Positions 51,369 through 60,235 of a stretch of 64,000 nt of DNA are shown here, piece by piece. Every line of letters begins with the position of its first letter. Position 1 is the stretch's first letter. The position numbers and the translations under genes were made by a program. Below the pieces are notes generated by a model that worked only from the letters and a program-made list of their open reading frames with translations, was not told where the DNA came from and did not search any database. This DNA is from UBA2402 sp044371005 (GTDB taxonomy: Bacteria; Planctomycetota; Phycisphaerae; Phycisphaerales; UBA1924): assembly GCA_044371005.1 (NCBI GenBank), contig JBILUL010000005.1:1-64000 (forward strand), in the 5' to 3' direction.

Positions 51369-53120
51369 TCAGCGACCAAGGACAAGCAGCTGCTGGAGCA
51401 GTTCATCCGCCGTGCGGATCACGCGCGATGAAGCCGAGTAGCCGGTCGAGGCGAGAATCATCTTCGTGAACTCGTCGCCCAGATCGACGTTCGATGCTTC
51501 GAGCGATCCGGCAATCAGTTCGCCGGTTCCGAACCCGCCGGGCGTGGTGACCAGTGCGGTACCGCTGTTGGGCGCCACACGATACATGTTGCCGCCAGCC
51601 TCTTCAAGCCCTTCAACGTTGTTGAATGTCGCGAGAGCGACCTGACCGAGCGTCCGGCGCAGCCCGTTGGTGAACGAACCGGTCATCACGCCACCGCGTC
51701 CGATCGAGAAGCTCGCGAGTGATCCGATGGCGGCGCCATCGCGGTACGTCGCGGCAAGCTCCGAGGCCTCCGCGGCGAGCGACGTCAGACCGTTGTCGCC
51801 GCTGAAGAAGTCCAGGGAGACCTGCATCGGCGTCGTCGCACCCGTTGCGGTTCGATCGATCAGGATGGTCGCCGGAGTCGGGTTGATCGGCTGGCCGTCA
51901 TTGTCAAAGCGGATCAGGCCCGTCGCGATGTGCGTCGCCACATCGGTGTCATCACCTGATTCAACGTAGTACCGCCAGCGTGTGCCCGTTGAATCACGCC
52001 CGTCAATGACGAACGAGACATCAACGTCAACCTCGGCACCGAGCGAATCAAACGAGGCGAACGTGGTTCGGATGCTCTCGCCGTCCGCCGAGGCGGCCTT
52101 GGAAGGCACGAACGGTGAACGGATGAATTCACCCGTGGCCGAAAGCAACCGCAGGTCGGTCGGCTCGAGCACCAGATCATTGACGGTACCGGTGTTGCCG
52201 ACGATCGAGATGATGCCGGTCGTGGAATCGAGCCTCACACCCGGAATCACGCCATCAGGATTCGCGCCCTGCGAGGCGTCGATGCCCATCGCGGCTTCAA
52301 GGAACGCCGTGAGATCCGCCACCGTCGTCGTCGCCGTGATGTCCAGGGTCGCCGTCGGAATCGTCTTGCCCCCCTTGTCGGCAGACCGCAGCTGCAGCAC
52401 CTGACCCGCCGTGAACAGCGCGGTGCCGCTGCCCGCCAGGGTCGGGTCCTCCATCTGCGTCAGCAGCGTCGTGGTGAGCAGCACATCCGGCGCAGGAACC
52501 GCCGCCGCGGCAATCGCCGTGAATCCTGCAGTCGTCGATGAACCCAGCGTCAACGAACTTCCATGCGTCGGAAGCGTTCCGTCTGCATCCAGATTGCCCG
52601 CGAAGCGTGCGGTCGTCGTCGCCTGCGCGAGCTTGAGCTCACCCACCGGCGCGGTCAGATCCACGAGCTTGCCCGGAACGATGTTGAAGTTCGCGTCAAC
52701 ACCGTACCCCTGCAGCCGTTCGCCGGATATCGTCGTCAGCTGGTGCAGCGAGTTCTGACGAAATCCGCCCGCACGCGTGTAGAGCACTTCCTGGTCCTTG
52801 CGGACGGCGAAGAAGCCCTTTCCATCAATGGTGAGATCGCGGCCATCACCCGTCGAAGTCGGAACGCCGGTGGTGAAATTGCGCTGGGTGCCGGCCACAT
52901 TGACGCCATAGCCGATCTGATACGGATTCGAGCCACCAGTGGTGTCGCCGGGCGCCGATCCTTCGCTGATGGTGCGGGAGATCGCCGTGGAGAAGAGCAT
53001 CCGGCTTGCCTTGTACGCCGTGGTGTTGACATTCGCGACGTTGTTGCCGATGACGTCGATGTTGCGGGCATTGGCGTTCATGCCGCTGAGCCCGGTGAAG
53101 ATGGCGGTGGTGGAAGGCAT
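51369..53120 (-). CDS. flgE: Flagellar hook protein FlgE
   Basis: A 583-residue rod/hook family protein. The N-terminus (FTGLSGMNANARNIDVIGNN, VANVNTTAYKASRMLF) and C-terminus (LEASNVDLGDEFTKMILAST, GYSASSRVIRTADELLQQLL) are the paired D0 helices shared by hook and rod proteins. The centre holds Thr/Asp-rich beta domains. It is much longer than the 402-residue Salmonella hook protein, so extra surface domains are likely. AGGGA precedes the ATG at 53120. Confidence 0.95.
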   Translation of the reverse strand: MPSTTAIFTGLSGMNANARNIDVIGNNVANVNTTAYKASRMLFSTAISRTISEGSAPGDTTGGSNPYQIGYGVNVAGTQRNFTTGVPTSTGDGRDLTIDGKGFFAVRKDQEVLYTRAGGFRQNSLHQLTTISGERLQGYGVDANFNIVPGKLVDLTAPVGELKLAQATTTARFAGNLDADGTLPTHGSSLTLGSSTTAGFTAIAAAAVPAPDVLLTTTLLTQMEDPTLAGSGTALFTAGQVLQLRSADKGGKTIPTATLDITATTTVADLTAFLEAAMGIDASQGANPDGVIPGVRLDSTTGIISIVGNTGTVNDLVLEPTDLRLLSATGEFIRSPFVPSKAASADGESIRTTFASFDSLGAEVDVDVSFVIDGRDSTGTRWRYYVESGDDTDVATHIATGLIRFDNDGQPINPTPATILIDRTATGATTPMQVSLDFFSGDNGLTSLAAEASELAATYRDGAAIGSLASFSIGRGGVMTGSFTNGLRRTLGQVALATFNNVEGLEEAGGNMYRVAPNSGTALVTTPGGFGTGELIAGSLEASNVDLGDEFTKMILASTGYSASSRVIRTADELLQQLLVLGR

Positions 53121-53221
53121 GCAGGGTCCCTGGAGGTGGGTGCCGAGCGGCGTGCGAAGCGACACGCCCAGCAGCAGGAGTCGGATGTACAGAATCACGC
53201 AAGGCCGTACCCAGCCGCACA

Positions 53222-53707
53222 TCAGCCGTTGGGCTCGAGCAACTGACGTACGGCGGCGTTGGAGATGTCCAGCGGCGAAGCAGAAGGCGGCTTGATGGTG
53301 ACGGGCCGGGCGGCCAGTTCCTCGTCGCTGGCCGGGGCCGCAACCACCGCATCGACATCCGACATGGCGGGAGAGCGTGCCGACTGAGCCTCACCGATGA
53401 TCGTGCGTGTGCTCACATCCATCCGATAGGCTCGGCCATCCAGCAGGATCATCGCACGCGAGGCACCATTGGCCTCGGCGACATCTGCCGCGGCGGATGC
53501 ACGGCGAAGCTGATCAGGTGTCAGCTTGATGTCGAGCCCCTTGGCGATCTTCACGGTCGCATCCGTCGTGATCGCGCCGCCGCGTGCCTGTTCGAGCAAC
53601 TCCTCGAAGCTGCCGGAGACGGCCGTCTCGCCCGGCGCGGTCTGGCCGGTGCGGGCACGAGTCCCCGAAAGTCCTCCCAGTGCCTTGAGCAGTTCATTGG
53701 TCTGCAT
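53222..53707 (-). CDS. Flagellar operon protein, TIGR02530-like
   Basis: A 161-residue soluble protein. The central part (ATVKIAKGLDIKLTPDQLRR, ASRAMILLDGRAYRMDVSTR, TIIGEAQ) matches the small flagellar-operon family TIGR02530 that sits between flgD and flgE in many bacteria and whose role is unclear. The C-terminal 45 residues are Ala/Pro-rich. AAGGAG lies six bases before the ATG at 53707. Placement between flgD and flgE supports the assignment. Confidence 0.78.
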   Translation of the reverse strand: MQTNELLKALGGLSGTRARTGQTAPGETAVSGSFEELLEQARGGAITTDATVKIAKGLDIKLTPDQLRRASAAADVAEANGASRAMILLDGRAYRMDVSTRTIIGEAQSARSPAMSDVDAVVAAPASDEELAARPVTIKPPSASPLDISNAAVRQLLEPNG

Positions 53708-53750
53708 GTGATTCTCCTTGTGGATCGTGCGTGAAGGCCCTGGTCCGGAC

Positions 53751-54170
53751 TCAGTCCTGGGCAGGAGTCTCGATGACTTCATCCAGAGACGACATGGCGA
53801 TGCGTTCTCCGGTCTCGAGCGTGACGACCGGGCCCGACCTGGTGTTGCTCACGCCGCGGACGGTTCCCGAGACGCGTTCATTGAACTCGCTGATGCCGCT
53901 GACCGTGCGTCCCAGCAGCGTCGCACCCGCCGCGAACTGGTTCTGCTGCACCAGCGAACCCAGCCGATCGCTCAGGTCGGTGTCGGCCTGAATGCTCCGC
54001 AGCGTCGAGATCTGCTGGAGCAGCGCGTTGGTGTCGTTGGGACTGAGCGGATCCTGATTGGAGAGTTCGGTGAAGATGATCTTCGAGAACTCCTCGGTCG
54101 TGAGCCCGCTCATGCCAGTCGCTCGGGTCTGCCCCGAAGTGCCGCCGCTCAATGCATCGATGCCATCCAT
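53751..54170 (-). CDS. flgD: Flagellar hook capping protein FlgD
   Basis: A 139-residue short FlgD. The conserved N-terminal part reads TTEEFSKIIFTELSNQDPLS, PNDTNALLQQISTLRSIQAD and QQNQFAAGATLLGRTVSG. The C-terminal Tudor/FnIII domains of longer FlgD are reduced to about 45 residues (VVTLETGERIAMSSLDEVIE). It caps hook polymerisation. It lies 55 bases after fliK. Confidence 0.93.
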   Translation of the reverse strand: MDGIDALSGGTSGQTRATGMSGLTTEEFSKIIFTELSNQDPLSPNDTNALLQQISTLRSIQADTDLSDRLGSLVQQNQFAAGATLLGRTVSGISEFNERVSGTVRGVSNTRSGPVVTLETGERIAMSSLDEVIETPAQD

Positions 54171-54225
54171 GATTCAACTCCAGTGTGGTCAGGATCACCC
54201 GCGTTGCCGCTGTCCCACGTTCGTG

Positions 54226-55587
54226 TCAGACCGTCACATCAACCGCGCGGGACATTCCAGCCACCGACACAGACGCAATCACCGTGCCGAGACGCGAATC
54301 CACCTCCCACTGCTCGCCCTCCTCGGAGGTGCGCATCGGGAACGATCGGCCCGGCCGATCGTGCGCGGAAGCCCTCCGACCTTGCGCATCCGCATCCCCC
54401 TCAAACGGGGAACCCGTGGCGGACTGGTTCGACCCCGGCGCGGACACCTCAACCGCTGCCGTCTGCCCAGCGCCCTCAACCACGCACACACGCATCGACG
54501 CCGCGTGCACCCCCTGCTCCTCAAGACTGCGCCGAAGTGCCGGCAAGCTCCGCTCAAGCGAGTCAACCGCACGCGGCTCATGGCACGCCAGCACGATCTC
54601 CATCCCTGCTTCCGTTCCCGTCATCCGCACCTGAATGCGCCCCAACTGCTCGGGCGAAAGATCGAGCTTGAGATCGCCGCCATTTCGAAGCGCCTGCGCC
54701 AGCGCCTTGCTCGTTCGGATCACCATCGTGGCCTCAGGAACCTCGGGCCTGGCCGCCTGCATCAGACTCGCGAACGGCTTTGCCTTTGCCTGTGCCCCGC
54801 GTGACGACCCTCGGGCCGAAAGAGCCAGTCCCGACGCGACATTCCCCTCACCACTCCCACCACTTCCCCCGCCACCCGTGGCACCGCCACCACCGGAGCC
54901 CTGCATCGCCGCCCCTGCGGGCACGGCGCCAGCCGCTGACCCAACCGACTCCCCTCCCCCCGGTCGAGCCGCCGCGGCCCCGGCTCCACCAACCGTCTGC
55001 GTGGTGCCCGCAACGCCACGCACCTGCGCTGCCTGAACGGAGCTGGATCCCGCATGTGACTGAGCTTCAGCACGCGATCCATGCACAGAGGCAACCCCTG
55101 CAACACTCGTGTGCACGGTTTCATTCTGCACGGGCGAAGCCTGGGAACGCTGCGAGCCGCTGCCGTCACGAGCGCTTGCGCTTCGAGCCGCGCCTGGGGA
55201 ATCATCCGATTCCTGCGGCACTGGAGTCGAGGACTCAACAGGCGCGGGCTGGGCACCCGCGAGCTTCTTCGAGGCTTCAATGCTCGCCTGACTGTGATCG
55301 ATCGACTGCTGCAGCTCCTGCTCGCACGCAGCTGAGACCATCTTGGACCGACGCACGCCCTGCTCAAAGGCACCAAGCGCCGACTGACGCTGCGTGATGA
55401 CGCGACCCGTCGCCGCGGAGTCACCGGAGGCGGTGGTGGCAGCCTTGTCCGCAGCCACGAGTGCCTGCTCGAATGGAACAGCGGGTTGATCCGAGACTGG
55501 CCCGGCAGATGCATCGCGAGCACTCTCGTCCCCTCGGCGGAAGCTCTGCGATGATGCGTGTGGTGCAGCGGGAATGAAAGTGGGCAC
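54226..55587 (-). CDS. fliK: Flagellar hook-length control protein FliK
   Basis: A 453-residue protein. The first 300 residues are disordered and rich in Ser, Ala, Gly and Gln, as expected of the molecular ruler region. The C-terminal Flg_hook domain (about 320-420) includes LKLDLSPEQLGRIQVRMTGT, EIVLACHEPRAVDSLERSLP and LRRSLEEQGVHA. The GTG at 55587 was chosen because GGAGG lies ten bases upstream; a TTG at 55629 would precede that site. It determines hook length with FlhB in known systems. Confidence 0.9.
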   Translation of the reverse strand: MPTFIPAAPHASSQSFRRGDESARDASAGPVSDQPAVPFEQALVAADKAATTASGDSAATGRVITQRQSALGAFEQGVRRSKMVSAACEQELQQSIDHSQASIEASKKLAGAQPAPVESSTPVPQESDDSPGAARSASARDGSGSQRSQASPVQNETVHTSVAGVASVHGSRAEAQSHAGSSSVQAAQVRGVAGTTQTVGGAGAAAARPGGGESVGSAAGAVPAGAAMQGSGGGGATGGGGSGGSGEGNVASGLALSARGSSRGAQAKAKPFASLMQAARPEVPEATMVIRTSKALAQALRNGGDLKLDLSPEQLGRIQVRMTGTEAGMEIVLACHEPRAVDSLERSLPALRRSLEEQGVHAASMRVCVVEGAGQTAAVEVSAPGSNQSATGSPFEGDADAQGRRASAHDRPGRSFPMRTSEEGEQWEVDSRLGTVIASVSVAGMSRAVDVTV

Positions 55588-55690
55588 GGGTGCTGGACCT
55601 CCTGAGTGAGCGTCCAAGTGCACGTTCAATCCCGTTTCAATCCCGCCCGCGGCTTCACACCAGGTTCACTCCGGCGCACACATGGCCGGA

Positions 55691-56503
55691 TCAGGGGTTC
55701 GCCGCGGCAGACTTGACGGGTGCCGGCTTCGAGCCCGGCAACGTGCCCTTGTCGCGCAGCTCTGCAAGCAAACGCCCTGCCAGTGCCGGGTCATCCTTGG
55801 TGAACTCGGTCATGATCTTCGTCCGAGGACGTTCTTCCATCGCATCCAGGTACTGCACCACCTTCTTGAGCTGTTCGGGCCGCACACTCGGGGCAGCGCC
55901 AGGAGCTGGCGGAGTGCCATTGGCAAGCGGAGCTCCCCCGGCGGGAGTGGGCGCGCTGCTGGGATCGTCCATCGCGCCGGTGAGCATCTGCGCAAGAATC
56001 GACTTCGCCGCGGCAGGCTTGAGGCTTGTCAGCACTCCAAGCGCCTTCTGAAACTGCTCGGTGCTCTGCGTCTCGACCGTCGTGGCACTCATGTCGACAA
56101 ATGCCTTGCGGTCCCGTTCGAGCGCCGCACGATCCCGCGCAATCTGGTCGGCCTGCTCTGCGAGCCGCTTCTGCAGGCTGTCGATCTCGCGCTTGAGGCG
56201 TGAGAGACGTTCCTTGTCCAGTTCCGTGGCTTCAAGACGCGCCGAGAGTTGCTCGGAGGCCGTGAGGGGCGGCTTGGCAGCCTTCGCTGCGGCCTGAGCT
56301 TCGGCAGCCGCCGCGGCGTCCTTCTTTTCCTGTGCCGCCTTGTCGGCGCGTTCCTGCGTCACCGTCACGGCCAGCTTCTGCCGCAGGTCTCGCACACGGT
56401 CCATGTCGAGTCGATCGCTCTGCACGAGCCAGCCGACGAAACCGCTGATGGCCAGCAGGTTGGCGATGGCAATGACGATGAGTCCGGTCAACAGTCCTTT
56501 CAT
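55691..56503 (-). CDS. MotE-like / MgtE-N-type flagellar protein
   Basis: A 270-residue protein. An N-terminal helix (LLTGLIVIAIANLLAISGFV) is followed by a long coiled coil (about 35-150, Lys/Glu/Ala-rich, with ARLEATELDKERLSRLKREI). A C-terminal helical domain has the MgtE intracellular N-domain pattern: ALGVLTSLKPAAAKSILAQM, then VVQYLDAMEERPRTKIMTEF. Such proteins commonly follow fliJ and resemble MotE/FlbB chaperone or stator-linked proteins. The start overlaps the fliJ stop by four bases. Exact function is uncertain. Confidence 0.8.
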   Translation of the reverse strand: MKGLLTGLIVIAIANLLAISGFVGWLVQSDRLDMDRVRDLRQKLAVTVTQERADKAAQEKKDAAAAAEAQAAAKAAKPPLTASEQLSARLEATELDKERLSRLKREIDSLQKRLAEQADQIARDRAALERDRKAFVDMSATTVETQSTEQFQKALGVLTSLKPAAAKSILAQMLTGAMDDPSSAPTPAGGAPLANGTPPAPGAAPSVRPEQLKKVVQYLDAMEERPRTKIMTEFTKDDPALAGRLLAELRDKGTLPGSKPAPVKSAAANP

Positions 56504-57000
56504 GCGGCCTCCTCACGGTGCTGCGCGGATTCGTGCGCCCGCTGGCTCATGCGCTGGGCGATCTCATCCATCTGATTGGTTTCGATCCGCCGCTGCTCAA
56601 GCTTCCATTCCTCGAAGCGTCGATCCCGAAGCAACTCGATCGCACGTCGGTCCTTCATCGCCTGAGCCAGCTCCGCGCGGGCACGGGTCAGATGCGTGTG
56701 CAACCCGGCCAGTTGAATGACGGTCTTGCGAGCAGTCGCTTCACCGGCGAGGCTCGCGGCGGCCTGCATGCCAGCCCCCCGAACATCCGCCGCGGCGACC
56801 GAACCATCGGGCCCTGCGGAAGCGCCCAGCAAGTCTCGCCACGACTGACGGGAGGATTCGATGGTCCTCTGACAGCCTCGCAGCTGCTCTTCGAGTTCCA
56901 CTCGCTTGGCTTCCAGCCCGGCAACGACCGCCTGACGTGTGCGTTCCACGGCAAGACGCTGCTTGAGGACTGATGCGAGATTGAAGATGAACTTGGCCAT
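56500..57000 (-). CDS. fliJ: Flagellar export chaperone FliJ
   Basis: A 166-residue, almost entirely coiled-coil protein: FNLASVLKQRLAVERTRQAV near the N-terminus and HLTRARAELAQAMKDRRAIE with RDRRFEEWKLEQRRIETNQM at the C-terminus match FliJ. It links the FliI ATPase ring to FlhA in known systems. It lies 36 bases after fliI and overlaps the next gene by four bases. Confidence 0.9.
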   Translation of the reverse strand: MAKFIFNLASVLKQRLAVERTRQAVVAGLEAKRVELEEQLRGCQRTIESSRQSWRDLLGASAGPDGSVAAADVRGAGMQAAASLAGEATARKTVIQLAGLHTHLTRARAELAQAMKDRRAIELLRDRRFEEWKLEQRRIETNQMDEIAQRMSQRAHESAQHREEAA

Positions 57001-57036
57001 GCGTGGTTTCCAGCCTCAGCAGCGTGCGTCTCCCGG

Positions 57037-58407
57037 TCAGGACTTCTTGCCTCCATCGATCCTGCGGGCGCTCTCCTCAGCGAGTTTGAGGAATCGGGCG
57101 AGCGCTTCGGGGTGTGGCTGACGGTCGTCGCCGCTCTGGCGCAGAATGTCGAGAATGGCGGGGTTGAACTCCACGGCAATGTCGGATTCAGGCTTGGCGC
57201 CTCGCGCATACGCGCCGATCTGGATGAGATCCTCGACATCGCGGTAAGCGGCCAGCAGCCGCAGCAACTGGCGCCGGGCCTTGCCGCACCGATCATCGGT
57301 GATGTCACCGGCAACACGGGACACGGAGTCGAGGACATCGACCGCCGGGAAGTGCCCCTTCTGGGCCAGACGGCGTGAGAGAATGATGTGTCCATCCAGG
57401 ATGCCGCGTGCAGCGTCGGCGACCGGCTCGGTCATGTCGTCACCTTCGACCAGCACGGTGTAGAGTCCGGTGATCGAGCCACCAGCGCCCTTGGCAGCAC
57501 CCTCGATCGCACCCGCGCGCTCGAGCAGGAGCCCGAGCATCGCAAAGACGCTCGGCGTATAGCCCTTGGTCGTGGGCGGCTCGCCGGCGGAGAGACCCAC
57601 CTGACGCTGGGCGTGCGCGAATCGCGTCACCGAGTCCATCATCAGCAGCACATCCTTGCCTGCATCACGGAAATGCTCGGCGACGCAGCAGGCAAGCCGC
57701 GCGGCACGGATGCGCATCAGCGGCGGTTCATCGCCCGTTGCGACGATGACCACGCTTCGTTCGAGGCCCTTGGGACCCAGGCTGTGCTCGATGAAGTCCC
57801 GGACTTCGCGTCCGCGTTCACCGATCAGTGCGATCACGTTCACGTCCGATGACGCCCGCTGCGCGATGGTGCCCAGCAGCGTGGACTTGCCCACGCCAGG
57901 ACCGGCAAACACGCCAAGGCGCTGGCCCTTGCCCAGTGGCGTCAGCAGATCAATCACGCGAACGCCCGTCAGAAGCTGCTTGCTCACCCGCGCCCGGCGC
58001 AACGCGGCCAGCGGCGGCGGGCTGAGCGGGGCTGCCTGAAGTTCGGTAGGAGCGCCAAGGTCATCAATCGGCCGCCCGAGCCCGTCGATCACGCGGCCCA
58101 GCAGCGTGGGACCAACCCGTCCCGTCTGCGAAGTCTCAAGGCCCAGCACCTGATCACCCGCGCGGATCCCGTCGGTCTGGCCGAGCACCATCACGACACA
58201 CTGCTGACGGTCGATGGCAACGATCTCACCCAGCAGCGGCTTGCGTCCTTCGAGCCCGGTTGATCCGCCGATGCGGACCATCGATCCCACAGGCAGCGGG
58301 AGATCATCCACGAGCACGATGAGGCCCCGGACCGCAGCCACGCGGCCGCGGATCCGCATGCCAATGGCGCGGCTGATGCTGGCAGTTGCCGTCTCGAGCA
58401 TGCTCAT
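57037..58407 (-). CDS. fliI: Flagellum-specific ATPase FliI
   Basis: A 456-residue ATPase of the F1-beta-like type III export family. Walker A is GVFAGPGVGKSTLLG (about 168), Walker B VLLMMDSVTRFAHAQRQVGL, and the family signature GEPPTTKGYTPSVFAMLGLL is present, as is an arginine-finger region near the C-terminus. Length is typical. The start overlaps the fliH stop by four bases. It energises export together with FliH and FliJ. Confidence 0.97.
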   Translation of the reverse strand: MSMLETATASISRAIGMRIRGRVAAVRGLIVLVDDLPLPVGSMVRIGGSTGLEGRKPLLGEIVAIDRQQCVVMVLGQTDGIRAGDQVLGLETSQTGRVGPTLLGRVIDGLGRPIDDLGAPTELQAAPLSPPPLAALRRARVSKQLLTGVRVIDLLTPLGKGQRLGVFAGPGVGKSTLLGTIAQRASSDVNVIALIGERGREVRDFIEHSLGPKGLERSVVIVATGDEPPLMRIRAARLACCVAEHFRDAGKDVLLMMDSVTRFAHAQRQVGLSAGEPPTTKGYTPSVFAMLGLLLERAGAIEGAAKGAGGSITGLYTVLVEGDDMTEPVADAARGILDGHIILSRRLAQKGHFPAVDVLDSVSRVAGDITDDRCGKARRQLLRLLAAYRDVEDLIQIGAYARGAKPESDIAVEFNPAILDILRQSGDDRQPHPEALARFLKLAEESARRIDGGKKS

Positions 58408-59129
58408 GCGCCGGTCTCCAGAACGGGTTCAGAGGGCGGGGGAATCAGCGCCATCGCCAAGTCGGCGATCTGTGTGGCAATCGACGCATCGATGGATGAA
58501 CCCGAGGCACTGGCGACCACGCACGAACCCCGCCCGAGCGCCGGATCGGATTCAATGCTCGCGTCACGGGCGTTGTCGAAGCGCCGTGCCAGGTCGGGCA
58601 GCATGCTGTTCAGTTCGGGCACATCGTCGGGGTGAACGCGGATCGTCAGTCGCGAGGGCCGGAGAATCATGGGCAGGATGCGTTCAAGCTGACGAGTAGC
58701 CACCTGCGAATCCACGTCGATCACGCGCCCGACGATGCGCTCGGCAAAGCAGATGGCGATCCGAAGCACATCTTCGCGTGCCCGGACCAGCATCGCTTCG
58801 CGCTGGCGTTCAAACTGGTCGAGGGCCTCCTGCCATGACTTGAGCAGCGCCTGAGCCGCCTGCGTGGCCTGTGCCATCGCCTCTTCATGGCCGCGGAGAT
58901 GGCCTTTGTCGAGCCCTTCGGCAAATCCCTTCTCGAACCCCGCGGCGTATCCGTCCGCCGCGGCGGTGTCGATGAGCTGCTTGCGCTGCTCGTTGGCCTT
59001 GTCGAGAATGCCCTTGGCCTGGTTGGTGGCCAGGTCGCGCAGGTGCTGCCCCTGCGCGGCCAGATCGCCCAGATTGAGCACGATCGCGTCGCGGGCGATG
59101 GCGGAGTTGTGTTCGCGGATGATGGCCAT
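58404..59129 (-). CDS. fliH: Flagellar assembly protein FliH
   Basis: A 241-residue stator/regulator of FliI. An N-terminal coiled coil with Gly repeats (AAADGYAAGFEKGFAEGLDK, GHLRGHEEAM) shows the characteristic AxxxG/GxxxG pattern. The C-terminal half (ALLKSWQEALDQFERQREAM, RVIDVDSQVATRQLERILPM) binds FliI in known complexes. It is translationally coupled to fliI and lies 36 bases after fliG. Confidence 0.92.
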   Translation of the reverse strand: MAIIREHNSAIARDAIVLNLGDLAAQGQHLRDLATNQAKGILDKANEQRKQLIDTAAADGYAAGFEKGFAEGLDKGHLRGHEEAMAQATQAAQALLKSWQEALDQFERQREAMLVRAREDVLRIAICFAERIVGRVIDVDSQVATRQLERILPMILRPSRLTIRVHPDDVPELNSMLPDLARRFDNARDASIESDPALGRGSCVVASASGSSIDASIATQIADLAMALIPPPSEPVLETGA

Positions 59130-59165
59130 GTGAAATCAGGGGCTTCCTGCGGGATCCTCCGCGTG

Positions 59166-60206
59166 TCAGACCAGCATCTCGGTATCGCCGCCGCGGCCTT
59201 CCACGACGACCTCGCCCGCATCCTCGAGTCGGCGCACGATGTCGACGATGCGCTGCTGGGCGCCTTCGACATCCGAGACCTTGACGGGTCCCATGTACTC
59301 CATGTCCTCGCGGATGAGTGCCGCGGCACGCTCCGACATGTTCTTGAAGATCTTGTTGCGCAGTTCCTCGCTGGCGGTCTTGAGCGCAAGACCCAGCTCG
59401 CTGTTGTCGACCTCCTTGAGAACGGCCTGGATGCCCTTGTCGTTGACCTTGAGGATGTCCTCGAAGACGAACATGAGACGACGGATCTGCTCGACCAGGT
59501 CCGGATCCTCTGCTTCGAGGCCCTCCATGATCGACTTCTCGGTGGCGCGGTCGGCGAGGTTGAGGATCTCGGCCACGGTCTCGACGCCGCCGGCCTTCTC
59601 CATCGACTGACCGAGCATGCTCGAAAGCCGGCTCTCGAGGCCGCGCTCGACTTCGCGGATGACCTCGGGGTTGGTCTGCTCCATGTTGGCGACGCGCTTG
59701 ATCACTTCGATCTGCTTCTGCATCGGCAGCCCGCCGATGAGTTCGCTTGCCTTGTGGTGCTGCAGGTGGCAGATGATGAGGGCGATGGTCTGGGGGTGTT
59801 CATCCTGGATGAACGTCAGCAGATTCTCGGCTTCCGCCCGCTGCAGGAAGGCAAAGGGCGTCTTCTGCACCTGCGTCTGGATCTGGCCGAGCATCCGCTC
59901 GGCGGACTTGGGGTCCAGCGACTGCTGCAGAATCTTCTTGGCGTACTCAAGGCCACCCTCGGTCAGGTACTGACTGGCGATGGTGACGTTGTAGAACTCA
60001 GAGATCACCTCTGCGTGCAGCTTGGCCGGCACGCGGCCCAGGCCTGCCAGTTCGCGGGTCACTTCCTCCACGGACTTCTGGTCCATGAACTTGAGCATCG
60101 ACGCGGCACGCTCAGGCCCGACCGCCAGGAGCAGGATGGCGGCCTTGGTCAGGCCTTCAAGTTCGTCGACGGAATCCGGAAGCTTCTCGTTCGGGCGGCG
60201 TGGCAT
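59166..60206 (-). CDS. fliG: Flagellar motor switch protein FliG
   Basis: A 346-residue C-ring protein. The N domain reads GLTKAAILLLAVGPERAASM. The middle domain has TFIQDEHPQTIALIICHLQH with the EHPQ motif. The C domain has FVFEDILKVNDKGIQAVLKE and ALKTASEELRNKIFKNMSER, including charged residues that contact the stator. Length is close to the usual 330-340. It couples torque generation to FliF, whose gene ends 29 bases upstream. Confidence 0.97.
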   Translation of the reverse strand: MPRRPNEKLPDSVDELEGLTKAAILLLAVGPERAASMLKFMDQKSVEEVTRELAGLGRVPAKLHAEVISEFYNVTIASQYLTEGGLEYAKKILQQSLDPKSAERMLGQIQTQVQKTPFAFLQRAEAENLLTFIQDEHPQTIALIICHLQHHKASELIGGLPMQKQIEVIKRVANMEQTNPEVIREVERGLESRLSSMLGQSMEKAGGVETVAEILNLADRATEKSIMEGLEAEDPDLVEQIRRLMFVFEDILKVNDKGIQAVLKEVDNSELGLALKTASEELRNKIFKNMSERAAALIREDMEYMGPVKVSDVEGAQQRIVDIVRRLEDAGEVVVEGRGGDTEMLV

Positions 60207-60235
60207 GGTCGTGAGTCTCCTGTGCGTTCGTGCGA

